Assembly: GCA_964544105.1 (NCBI GenBank)
Contig: CAZIZQ010000011.1
Coordinates: 1 to 27,676, forward strand
Source: GCA-016432345 sp964544105
GTDB lineage: Bacteria; Patescibacteriota; Microgenomatia; Levybacterales; UBA12049
Length of the DNA: 27,676 nucleotides
Direction of reading: 5' to 3'
Position 1 is the first letter of the stretch. Every line of letters starts with the position of its first letter. The notes beneath the pieces are model-generated. The model did not search any database and was not told the DNA's origin. It worked only from the letters and a program-made list of their open reading frames with translations. The translations under genes and the position numbers were made by a program. This document shows, piece after piece, positions 1 to 6,398 of this stretch.

Positions 1-2
1 TT

Positions 3-164
3 GCCGATTCGGCAATTATTATCAAAATTTTAGGGGAAACAAAACCCATCAAACAGTGGGATGTAACAGGAGAGTTACGTAAAAGGCTTAAGATTGCTTT
101 TGACAAAGAAAATATAGAGATTCCTTTTCCACAGAGAGTTGTTCATCAGGCAAATATGCTATAA
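3..164 (+). CDS. MscS-family mechanosensitive channel, C-terminal fragment
   Basis: Frame 3 is open from the left edge and ends with TAA at 162-164, giving 53 residues. They read as the C-terminal cytoplasmic alpha/beta domain of a small-conductance mechanosensitive channel: a QWDVTGELRKRLKIAFD stretch followed by IEIPFPQRVVH, the usual closing signature of the MscS family, in which a helix leads into an 'IPFPQ' strand. The gene starts outside the window, so pore helices and the start cannot be judged. The family gates on membrane tension and releases solutes during osmotic downshift. The stop codon lies inside the -10 box assigned to the next gene, so the two genes abut with no spacer. Confidence 0.85.
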   Translation, partial: ADSAIIIKILGETKPIKQWDVTGELRKRLKIAFDKENIEIPFPQRVVHQANML

Positions 165-165
165 T
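157..165 (+). promoter_or_regulatory. Extended -10 for the acyl-CoA dehydrogenase-like gene
   Basis: TGCTATAAT, nine bases before the ATG at 175. The hexamer contains the TAA stop (162-164) of the preceding channel gene. Initiation about 7 nt downstream would leave a 5' leader of only two or three bases. Confidence 0.6.
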
Positions 166-174
166 TCCTCCCAA

Positions 175-1731
175 ATGGCTATTCAAGAAGATCCAAGACT
201 AATTAGAATTGAAAGCGCGCGACCAAATAATTTTAGTAAGTTACCTCCTCCCTCTCCCCGCTGGGATTTTTTGACCGCAGAGCGCCCTAGCACAACGGAA
301 TATTTAGGCCATGTTCATGATCTTGCTCGTGATATCATAACTTCTCCAGGTTATCGTGATTCTGTAACAAATACTATTTCAAATACAGCCTGGAGGCGTT
401 TTGTTGATGGAGGTGGCCTAGCATCATCATTTGGCGACCGAGATCCATCTACCAGACAACAGGAAATAATGGCAATTGGTCGGATGCTATCGTATTACGA
501 TATCTCTTTAGGTTTAACCTATGGCATTACCACTGCTCTTGCCATCATGCCGATACAAAGATTTGGTAGTGAAGCTCAACAGGAAAAGTATTTGGGCATG
601 ATTCGGGATGGAAAACGAATAGGACTAGCGATAACAGAAGCAGAAAGATCTGGATCAAGCGCCACCAGAATGGACTCTAATTATAGAAAAAATCTCGATG
701 GAACTATTGATCTTTCTTGGAGAAAAAAATGGCAAGGACTTACAGGCAGAATAGAAGATATGCCAGCGCTTATTATTACAGCAAAAAACACTGATTCGCC
801 AGAAGATAAACCAACAATAGGTTTTTTTATTGTCGATCAAGAAGATTTAAATTCAGAAGTTATAGAAATGAATGTACTGCATGGAATTTCTTATGGCATT
901 AATACTGGCGATGCAACAGTTAATGCAGAAGATCATCTTATGAGAGAACTAACATTTATGAGATTACTTACATTTCGAGATTTATTTACACAAAGTCGAT
1001 TTCTTTTTGTTGGGATGACCTTGGGTCATCAGGAAATGTCAGATTACCATGCGCAAAGACACTCTGGGATACAAATAGGAAATACTCGTCAAGCGGATAT
1101 GGAAATTCCACAGCTACATCTCCACAATATACGAGCAAGGAGTGTTATTTTAGATGCTATTTTCCGCCGAACAGCATCATACAGGCGAAATGGAGATTCT
1201 TTACTTAACACAAATACCATACAGTTTGATACCGAAGCGGCAATTATTAAAGTGCTCTCATCTGAATATGCGCATGCTTCGGCAAAAGATAGAGTAAAAC
1301 TTGGAGGTGCAACTTCTTTTATTAAAAATGGCGCTCAACAAGATGCAGATAATATCGAACCATTTCGAACATTCGAAGGCGTAGAAGACATGCTCTATAC
1401 AGGTATTGGGGGAGATTTTGTTTTTAGATCAAGGGTGGACAATAGAGGATTTTTTGATAGAGAGCAAGCGGATCGACATTTGGAAAAACGAACTCGAAGG
1501 ATGCTAAAAATAACTGAAGGTGTAAAAACAATAACAGAACTGCAAAAATTTTATATGGGAAAAATTATGGCCAGAAAATTTGCGCTTGGGTGTCTTGATG
1601 AAGAAATCTACGAACCAGAGGACAATGTGTTAGCAAAAAATCTCCTTAACGATGAAATACAAGAATTAACCAGAAAATTTTTGCAGGCCACAAGATTAAC
1701 TAACAAAGTTCCGATTCTTGAGCTAGGGTAA
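175..1731 (+). CDS. Acyl-CoA dehydrogenase-like flavoprotein
   Basis: A 518-residue protein, counted from the ATG at 175. That start is preferred over the upstream ATG at 139, which overlaps the previous gene and the -10 box. Residues about 95-205 match the N-terminal and middle domains of acyl-CoA dehydrogenases: FGSEAQQEKYL, then GLAITEAERSGSSATRM (the 'TEp..GSs' FAD/substrate loop) and a KKWQGLTG strand. The C-terminal helical domain has GGATSFIKNG and FRTFEGVEDM. Glu401 sits where medium-chain enzymes carry the catalytic base in 'YEGT'. Typical members have about 380 residues, so this one has extra N- and C-terminal material. The family oxidises acyl-CoA thioesters at the alpha-beta bond using FAD, but no other beta-oxidation gene is present and the substrate is unknown. 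Its 3' end overlaps the convergent PIG-L gene by 32 bp. Confidence 0.75.
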   Translation: MAIQEDPRLIRIESARPNNFSKLPPPSPRWDFLTAERPSTTEYLGHVHDLARDIITSPGYRDSVTNTISNTAWRRFVDGGGLASSFGDRDPSTRQQEIMAIGRMLSYYDISLGLTYGITTALAIMPIQRFGSEAQQEKYLGMIRDGKRIGLAITEAERSGSSATRMDSNYRKNLDGTIDLSWRKKWQGLTGRIEDMPALIITAKNTDSPEDKPTIGFFIVDQEDLNSEVIEMNVLHGISYGINTGDATVNAEDHLMRELTFMRLLTFRDLFTQSRFLFVGMTLGHQEMSDYHAQRHSGIQIGNTRQADMEIPQLHLHNIRARSVILDAIFRRTASYRRNGDSLLNTNTIQFDTEAAIIKVLSSEYAHASAKDRVKLGGATSFIKNGAQQDADNIEPFRTFEGVEDMLYTGIGGDFVFRSRVDNRGFFDREQADRHLEKRTRRMLKITEGVKTITELQKFYMGKIMARKFALGCLDEEIYEPEDNVLAKNLLNDEIQELTRKFLQATRLTNKVPILELG

Positions 1732-2404
1732 AAAATTCTTGGGTAAACTCGGGGAGGTCTTTTCTTTTTATATAATTTTTCCAATCTTTTTCCTGTGTTT
1801 TATGGCACTGAAAGGCTTTTAGTTTTATTTCTGTTGTTTCTGTAATATCGACAACCGTTGTTATTTCATCTTCATGTGTACCCTCTATTTTTCCAAAAGA
1901 CGTATACAATGTACCAAGCTGCTCTAGCTTGGCAAGCAGGCTTTTAGGGATATCCGAATAATACAATCTAATATGTTTTTTACTTTTCGCGGCGTATTCC
2001 CCAAACGCGTGTGTTGTTGCCTTGTTAATTTGCATGTGGTCGGGGTGGCGAGACCCGCCTTCTTTGTTAAACGTAATAACAATATCAGGTTGTTCGTCAG
2101 CAATAATTTTTCCTATTTTTTTGCTTAATTCGTGAATCGAGATTTTATCTAGCATTGCATCAATGTAATCAAGAAAAAAAATCTGTGATATCCTCAAGAT
2201 TTTGGCAGCGCATCGAAGTTCTTGCTCCCGCACTTGTCCCAATTTTTCTTGCGTGCAAAGCGGAGGATTACCAACACTTCCGGCTTCTCCTCGGGTTGCG
2301 GTAATCAGTTTTACTACATGACCACTGCCAGTAAGTTTTGCAATAGTGCCACCGGCGAAAAACGTTTCGTCATCGGGATGTGCTACCACACAAAGAATCT
2401 TCAT
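1700..2404 (-). CDS. PIG-L family N-acetylglucosamine-type deacetylase
   Basis: A 234-residue zinc hydrolase of the LmbE/PIG-L family. The zinc and catalytic motif AHPDDE is at residues 8-13 (His9, Asp12), and the second zinc-site motif HPDH is at 120-123 within GGSRHPDHMQ. The length is normal for the family. Members de-N-acetylate GlcNAc conjugates, for example MshB in mycothiol synthesis, BshB in bacillithiol synthesis and PIG-L in GPI anchors. The natural substrate here cannot be read from sequence. The gene is divergent from the cysteine ligase gene, with start codons 17 bp apart and overlapping -10 boxes, which suggests coordinated expression. Because MshB and MshC act consecutively in mycothiol synthesis, the pairing is suggestive, but a role in glycoconjugate trimming is equally possible. 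There is no Shine-Dalgarno sequence. Confidence 0.88.
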   Translation of the reverse strand: MKILCVVAHPDDETFFAGGTIAKLTGSGHVVKLITATRGEAGSVGNPPLCTQEKLGQVREQELRCAAKILRISQIFFLDYIDAMLDKISIHELSKKIGKIIADEQPDIVITFNKEGGSRHPDHMQINKATTHAFGEYAAKSKKHIRLYYSDIPKSLLAKLEQLGTLYTSFGKIEGTHEDEITTVVDITETTEIKLKAFQCHKTQEKDWKNYIKRKDLPEFTQEFFTLAQESELC

Positions 2405-2406
2405 AA

Positions 2407-2422
2407 TGCTATAATTATATCA
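2407..2422. promoter_or_regulatory. Bidirectional promoter with interlocked -10 boxes
   Basis: On the plus strand TGCTATAAT occupies 2407-2415, six bases before the ATG at 2422. On the minus strand TGATATAAT runs from 2422 down to 2414, nine bases before the ATG at 2404. The two hexamers share the palindromic core ATAATTAT. Each strand has the TG of an extended -10, and neither gene has a leader long enough for a ribosome binding site. Confidence 0.65.
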
Positions 2423-3476
2423 TGCAGATATACAATTCCTTAACTCGAAAAAAAGAAGCTTTTATTCCTCTCAAAGACAAAAAAGTCTCCATGTATGTAT
2501 GTGGTATTACCCCATATGATACCACCCATCTTGGCCACGCTTTTACCTATGTTTTTTTTNNNNNNNNNNCTACACACAAAATGTAACAGATATTGATGAC
2601 GACATTTTAAAACGAGCAAAAGAAGAAAACAAAGACTGGAAAGAGCTAGGTAGTTTTTGGACTCGGCGTTTTCTTGCCGATATGAAATCATTGAATGTTT
2701 TACAGCCAACACACCATGTTAAAGCAACAGACTCAATCTCTACAATGATACGTATCATTAGAGTGCTAATAGATAAAGATTTTGCTTACCAAGCAAATGG
2801 CAATGTTTATTTTGCGGTTCAAAAAGACAAGGAATATGGGAAATTGTCAGGATTTTCAGAAAGAGAGATGAAAGTTCTTTTGAAAGAGCGTGGTGGCGAC
2901 CCAAATGATCCTCTCAAAAGAAATCCTCTTGACTTTCTTCTTTGGCAGAAATCAAAGAGCGATGAGCCTAATTGGGAAAGTCCTTGGGGCAAAGGCCGCC
3001 CTGGCTGGCATATAGAATGTAGCGCAATGAATCTTGAATACTCAGGAAAACAAATTGACATTCATGGAGGCGGACACGACCTTATCTACCCGCACCACGA
3101 AAGCGAAATTGCGCAATCAGAATCATTTACTGGTAAGGTTCCATTTACGAAATACTGGATACATACTGCAATGCTTAAATACCAAGGAGAAAAAATGTCC
3201 AAATCAAAAGGCAATCTTGTGATGGTGTCTGATTTGCTAAAAAATTACTCTCCAAATGCCATTCGTTACCTTTTGCTTTCTCATTACTACAGAGAAGATT
3301 GGGAGTTTACTAAGTCACAGCTCGATATGGCAGAGAAAACAATAGGGATCATCATTAACGATTCTGATTCTTCATCTATTATTGCAGACTTGGATGACGA
3401 TTTTAATATCCCCTTGGCATTACTTCAGAAAAAATTATCCAAAGAGGATTTAGTGATGTTAGGTTTTGTTGTATAA
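2422..3476 (+). CDS. cysS: Cysteinyl-tRNA synthetase of the MshC-like type, interrupted by an assembly gap
   Basis: A class I cysteine-activating enzyme. The N-terminal part (2422-2559) has MYVCGITPYDTTHLGHA, with the zinc-site Cys and the HIGH-like HLGH. After the N run the frame resumes from about 2571 with YTQNVTDIDDDILKRA, then KERGGDPNDPLKRNPLDFLLW, RPGWHIECSAM, the zinc and cysteine pocket GGGHDLIYPHHE, and KMSKSKGN. It ends about 30 residues after the KMSKS domain at DDDFNIPLALL, so the C-terminal DALR/anticodon domain of standard CysRS (about 460 residues) is missing. The GITPYDTTHLGH start, the ERGGDP insert and the short tail resemble mycothiol ligase MshC as much as CysRS. It could be the only CysRS of this genome or a Cys:amino-sugar ligase. 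The two halves are out of frame only because the N run is a placeholder. Confidence 0.85.
2560..2569. other. Assembly gap (10 Ns) inside the cysteine ligase gene
   Basis: Ten Ns follow a run of Ts. The protein breaks after HAFTYVFF and resumes at YTQNVTDIDD. Related enzymes have about 15 residues in between (the FDVLxRYLxxxGxxV region), so roughly 44-45 nt are missing, not 10. Confidence 0.9.
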
Positions 3477-3477
3477 T
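3472..3477 (+). promoter_or_regulatory. -10 box for the secreted glycosidase-like gene
   Basis: TATAAT containing the TAA stop (3474-3476) of the preceding gene, eight bases before the ATG at 3486. The intervening AGGAG could serve as a Shine-Dalgarno only if transcription began upstream of this box. Confidence 0.5.
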
Positions 3478-3485
3478 AGGAGTCC

Positions 3486-4634
3486 ATGAAAATTCTGCCT
3501 ATTCTTTTCTTTTTGTTTTTTGTCTTTATTTTTCCACGTAGTGTATATGCCGTGGAAAATCCCCTAACTACAGCAAACAATAAAGTCGGCATTCATATTC
3601 TTTTTCCCGAAGAGCTAGATCAGGCAGCATCTCTTATCAACACAAATGGCGGTGATTGGGGGTATGTTACGATTCCGATTCAGGCGGGGGACAAAAATTT
3701 ATTAAAGTGGCAGGCCTTTATGGATAGGGCAAAAACTTTGCACGTTATTCCAATTATTCGCCTCGCTACAGAAGGGGATTACTTTAATACCAAAGTTTGG
3801 CGAAAACCAACAGGCGAGGATGTTTTGGATTTTGCTAATTTTCTGCAATCTTTAAATTGGTCGATACAAAATAAATATGTGATCGTTTTTAACGAAGTAA
3901 ACAGGGGAGACGAATGGGGTGGCAACCCAAACCCTTCGGAATACGCAAATATTTTAGAATATGCGGGGGTTGTTTTTAAGAATAAGGACAGTAATTTTTT
4001 TGTGATCTCGGCTGGGCTGGATAATGCTGCACCAACCAAGCTTGGGATGTATATAAACTCAACTACTTTTATGGACCAGATGTTTGCCTTTTCCAAAACT
4101 GTATTTTCTAATGTCGATGGTCTTGGCAGCCACCCCTACCCAAACCCTGGTTTTCGTCAGCCCCCAACACAAAACGGCAAACAAGGAACGGCAAGTTTTC
4201 TTTTTGAAAAAGAGCAAATAAAACAGCTTTCCGGAAAAGACCTTCCGATATTTATTACCGAAACGGGATGGAACACCGACGCGATTGCTGAAACACAAGC
4301 GGCCGCATATTACACAGAGGCTTTTACCACTGTCTGGAATGATCCTGTAGTTGTTGCGGTAACGCCATTTTTACTTCGCGCGGAGCTTGGGCCATTTCGG
4401 GGATTTTCTTTTATCCAGAAAAATAAAGAAACAGAAATGTTTCAGGCAATTAAAAACATAACAAAAACAAAAGGAACACCGGCCTTATCCTTACCAATAT
4501 CAGAGGAAAAAAATACAGAAAACCAATCAGTGCTGGGCATAAAGGATTTTACCGGAAAGGGTAAAACCCATACAGAAAGCATTACTGTCCCCCAGCCACT
4601 AATAATTCTGGGGAAATGGCTTCTAAAAATATAG
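3486..4634 (+). CDS. Secreted glycoside-hydrolase-like TIM-barrel protein
   Basis: A 382-residue protein that starts with a signal peptide: K2, a hydrophobic stretch at 4-17, and a likely cleavage after VYA at 22. The body looks like a clan GH-A (beta/alpha)8 barrel. Strand 4 ends in FNEVN with Glu137 as candidate acid/base, and strand 7 ends in FITETGWN with Glu259 as candidate nucleophile. HPYPNPG lies between them, as in cellulase- or galactanase-like enzymes. About 70 residues after the barrel form a polar linker and a short hydrophobic end (LIILGKWLLKI) that is too short to be a clear membrane anchor. Substrate and exact GH family are not recognised. AGGAG at 3479-3483 is the only good Shine-Dalgarno in this part of the window. 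The protein probably acts outside the membrane on envelope or environmental glycans. Confidence 0.7.
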   Translation: MKILPILFFLFFVFIFPRSVYAVENPLTTANNKVGIHILFPEELDQAASLINTNGGDWGYVTIPIQAGDKNLLKWQAFMDRAKTLHVIPIIRLATEGDYFNTKVWRKPTGEDVLDFANFLQSLNWSIQNKYVIVFNEVNRGDEWGGNPNPSEYANILEYAGVVFKNKDSNFFVISAGLDNAAPTKLGMYINSTTFMDQMFAFSKTVFSNVDGLGSHPYPNPGFRQPPTQNGKQGTASFLFEKEQIKQLSGKDLPIFITETGWNTDAIAETQAAAYYTEAFTTVWNDPVVVAVTPFLLRAELGPFRGFSFIQKNKETEMFQAIKNITKTKGTPALSLPISEEKNTENQSVLGIKDFTGKGKTHTESITVPQPLIILGKWLLKI

Positions 4635-4640
4635 GAAATG

Positions 4641-4649
4641 TGGTAAAAT
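4641..4649 (+). promoter_or_regulatory. Extended -10 for the YkuK-like gene
   Basis: TGGTAAAAT ends six bases before the ATG at 4656, so the transcript is predicted to start at the A of the start codon. Confidence 0.55.
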
Positions 4650-4655
4650 GAAGCT

Positions 4656-5177
4656 ATGGAGAAACCAGAAGATGCAAAAAATAGTAGCCTCATATTTCAT
4701 AACGCGACATTTGGAGAACTTTCTCTTTCAGAGGTAATAGAAGCAATAAAAATATTCCTTGAAGAAGCGCCCGTTGCGCAATATAGTTTGGTTATTGGCA
4801 CCGATTCGCACGAACACATGGAGGGAAAAGGGTCGCTTTCGGTTGTTACTGCAATTGTTGTGCATAGACGTGGGTTTGGAGGGAGATATTTCTGGCAGAA
4901 AAAATCACTACCTAAAACGAGAACATTACGGGAAAAAATTTATACAGAAACTTTGTCGTCACTCTCGTTTGCGACAAGATTTGTCCCACTTCTTAAAAAG
5001 ACCCTAAACGGCAAAGAGCCAAATTACAACCTTGAGATCCATGTAGATGTTGGGGAGCACGGCGCTACACGGGAAATGATTAAAGAAGTCGTTGGTATGG
5101 TTTCTGGAAATGGGTTTGTTGCAAAAACAAAACCGGATTCCTTTGGAGCTTCATATGTGGCTGATAAACACACCTAA
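4656..5177 (+). CDS. YkuK-type RNase H-like fold protein (DUF458)
   Basis: A 173-residue protein matching the YkuK/DUF458 family at both ends. An early strand holds YSLVIGTDSHEH, with the first acidic residue of an RNase H-like site. Later VDVGEHGATREMIKEVVGMVSG leads to KTKPDSFGASYVADKHT at the C-terminus, the strongly conserved closing motif of the family. The length is normal. Its biochemical role is not established; the fold suggests a metal-dependent nuclease or nucleic-acid binding function. The tiny metallopeptidase gene follows directly. The start is supported by an extended -10 six bases upstream. Confidence 0.8.
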   Translation: MEKPEDAKNSSLIFHNATFGELSLSEVIEAIKIFLEEAPVAQYSLVIGTDSHEHMEGKGSLSVVTAIVVHRRGFGGRYFWQKKSLPKTRTLREKIYTETLSSLSFATRFVPLLKKTLNGKEPNYNLEIHVDVGEHGATREMIKEVVGMVSGNGFVAKTKPDSFGASYVADKHT

Positions 5178-5616
5178 AATTAAACTCAAAACTCAAAACT
5201 CAAAACTCAAAACTAAGAGGGCAAAAGTAAAAAAACTGGAGTGGGAGACGGCGAGTGATGTTGCCCGAGATATTAAGCACATTTTGGGTGTTATTGATTT
5301 ACCATATATCGATGCAAAGCGTATTTATTGTTATCGCACAGAAGGTTCAAAATCTCGGTCGTATGCCCGAATTTGGACATTTCCAAAAATTTTTCAACAC
5401 GCGCTTAAAATAGAAGCGTCGTATGTTATAGAAGTTTTAGCAAAATATTACGACAAACTATCGGAAGACGAAAAGAAAAAGGTCCTTATCCACGAGCTTT
5501 TGCATATTCCCAAAAATTTTTCCGGCGCGCTGCTGCCACACCGCACACGTGGTCGCCATCTTGGAGCAATGGTAAATAAGTTATTTGAAGAATACAAAAG
5601 ACTGGACGGTAGATGA
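5155..5616 (+). CDS. Small putative metallopeptidase with HELLH motif
   Basis: From the ATG at 5155 the protein has 153 residues. The C-terminal half contains VLIHELLHIP, a zincin HExxH signature, followed by LLPHRTRGRH, where a His could be the third zinc ligand. This matches the small putative phage-type metallopeptidase family known from phages and CPR genomes. The central region ARIWTFPKIFQHALKIEASYVIEVL is typical of it. No signal peptide is seen, so it is probably cytoplasmic. The start is uncertain: ATG 5092 would overlap the previous gene by 86 nt and ATG 5155 by 23 nt. The conserved part begins near residue 25, immediately after a heptanucleotide tandem repeat that this frame would have to translate. 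Conserved protein confidence is good; N-terminus confidence is low. Confidence 0.7.
   Translation: MWLINTPKIKLKTQNSKLKTKRAKVKKLEWETASDVARDIKHILGVIDLPYIDAKRIYCYRTEGSKSRSYARIWTFPKIFQHALKIEASYVIEVLAKYYDKLSEDEKKKVLIHELLHIPKNFSGALLPHRTRGRHLGAMVNKLFEEYKRLDGR
5182..5214 (+). repeat. Heptanucleotide tandem repeat (CTCAAAA)n
   Basis: Four full copies of CTCAAAA (5185-5212) with partial copies at both edges. They lie just after the stop of the YkuK-like gene and within the possible N-terminus of the metallopeptidase frame. The unit is not a multiple of three, so a change in copy number would shift that frame. Confidence 0.85.
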
Positions 5617-5618
5617 TG

Positions 5619-5700
5619 GAAGGTAGAAGATAGTATTTTGAAGATAGAAGTTAGAAGATAGATATCTAATTTCTACTTTCTAGCTTCTACTACTACCTTC
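5619..5700. repeat. Long imperfect inverted repeat between metallopeptidase and holA
   Basis: The outer arms GAAGGTAG (5619-5626) and CTACCTTC (5693-5700) pair perfectly. The inner arms around GAAGTTAGA (5648-5656) and TCTAATTTC (5665-5673) pair with one G-U. The left arm is purine-rich and built from GAAG-A/T-TAG units, the right arm is its pyrimidine-rich complement. It may act as a transcript-end or RNA-stability hairpin. There is no clean U-tract, so a classical terminator is doubtful. Confidence 0.7.
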
Positions 5701-5711
5701 GTCTAAATATT

Positions 5712-6389
5712 ATGGTTACTATCATTCATGGGGACGATGTGGTTTCTTCCCGGGCATTTCTTAACGAGCAAAAAAGCAAAGCAGAGGCGATTCAATCGTT
5801 TTCCAACAACTTTACTCTAACAGATCTTGTTTTGTCGCTTGAAGGATCTCTGTTTGGAACAGAAGTTGCGGTTTTTATCGAAAACCTGTTGGGGAGAAAA
5901 AAATCAAAAGAAAAAGAAGAGATTATCACCTATCTTTCAAAACAGAAAAATCTCAAAAAAGTTTTTCTTTGGGAAGATGCAGAAATTCCCCTAAAAACGT
6001 TGCAGCTTTTTGCCCCTGCAGATATCAAAACATATAAACTTCCCAAATTACTTTTTACCTTTGTTGATTCCATCAAGCCAAATGTAGGAAAACAGCTCGT
6101 AATTCAATTTCACGAGTTGCTAACCCAGACAGATGTCGATTTTGTTTTTGCCATGATCGTTCGTCAATTTCGGCTGCTGCTTGCCGTTTCCGAACCAGAC
6201 TCTATTGAAGAAATAAAAAGGCTTGGACCATGGCAGATAACAAAACTAAATAAACAACGGTCTTATTTTACCGAAACAAAATTACTTTCCTGTTATAACA
6301 ACTTGTTTTCCATTGACAACAAACTAAAAACCGGCACTCTTTCCTTAACACTTGTCCAAGCCATTGACTTTTTTCTTATCAATCTTTAG
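5712..6389 (+). CDS. holA: DNA polymerase III delta subunit-like protein (shortened)
   Basis: A 225-residue protein whose C-terminal half matches clamp-loader delta subunits: FVFAMIVRQFRLLLAV, then LGPWQITKLNKQRSYF, and SIDNKLKTGTLSLTLVQAIDFFL, the helical collar domain. The N-terminal half has IIHGDD and VFIENLLGRKKSK in place of the usual nucleotide-fold start. Typical HolA has about 330-340 residues, so roughly 100 residues are missing, most likely from the middle lid domain. Delta opens the beta clamp during loading, and no Walker A is expected. The upstream neighbour is a hairpin repeat. The TAG stop lies inside the -10 box of the downstream phosphohexomutase gene, so the genes abut but have separate promoters. 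Confidence 0.75.
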   Translation: MVTIIHGDDVVSSRAFLNEQKSKAEAIQSFSNNFTLTDLVLSLEGSLFGTEVAVFIENLLGRKKSKEKEEIITYLSKQKNLKKVFLWEDAEIPLKTLQLFAPADIKTYKLPKLLFTFVDSIKPNVGKQLVIQFHELLTQTDVDFVFAMIVRQFRLLLAVSEPDSIEEIKRLGPWQITKLNKQRSYFTETKLLSCYNNLFSIDNKLKTGTLSLTLVQAIDFFLINL

Positions 6390-6392
6390 CAT
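6364..6392 (+). promoter_or_regulatory. Promoter for phosphohexomutase gene
   Basis: TTGACT (6364-6369), a 17-bp spacer, TAGCAT (6387-6392), then six bases to the ATG at 6399. The promoter lies inside the end of holA and its -10 includes the holA stop TAG. It predicts a leaderless mRNA. Confidence 0.65.
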
Positions 6393-6398
6393 ATTGTC

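Noticed and set aside
139..174. Upstream ATG at 139 as start of the acyl-CoA dehydrogenase-like gene
   Set aside because: It overlaps the end of the channel gene and would translate through the -10 box. The ATG at 175 fits the promoter spacing.
2570..2758. Short minus-strand frames around the N run
   Set aside because: They read through the gap and lie antisense to a clear cysteine ligase; no protein-family features.
5182..5214. CRISPR-like array
   Set aside because: It is a simple 7-bp tandem repeat without spacers.
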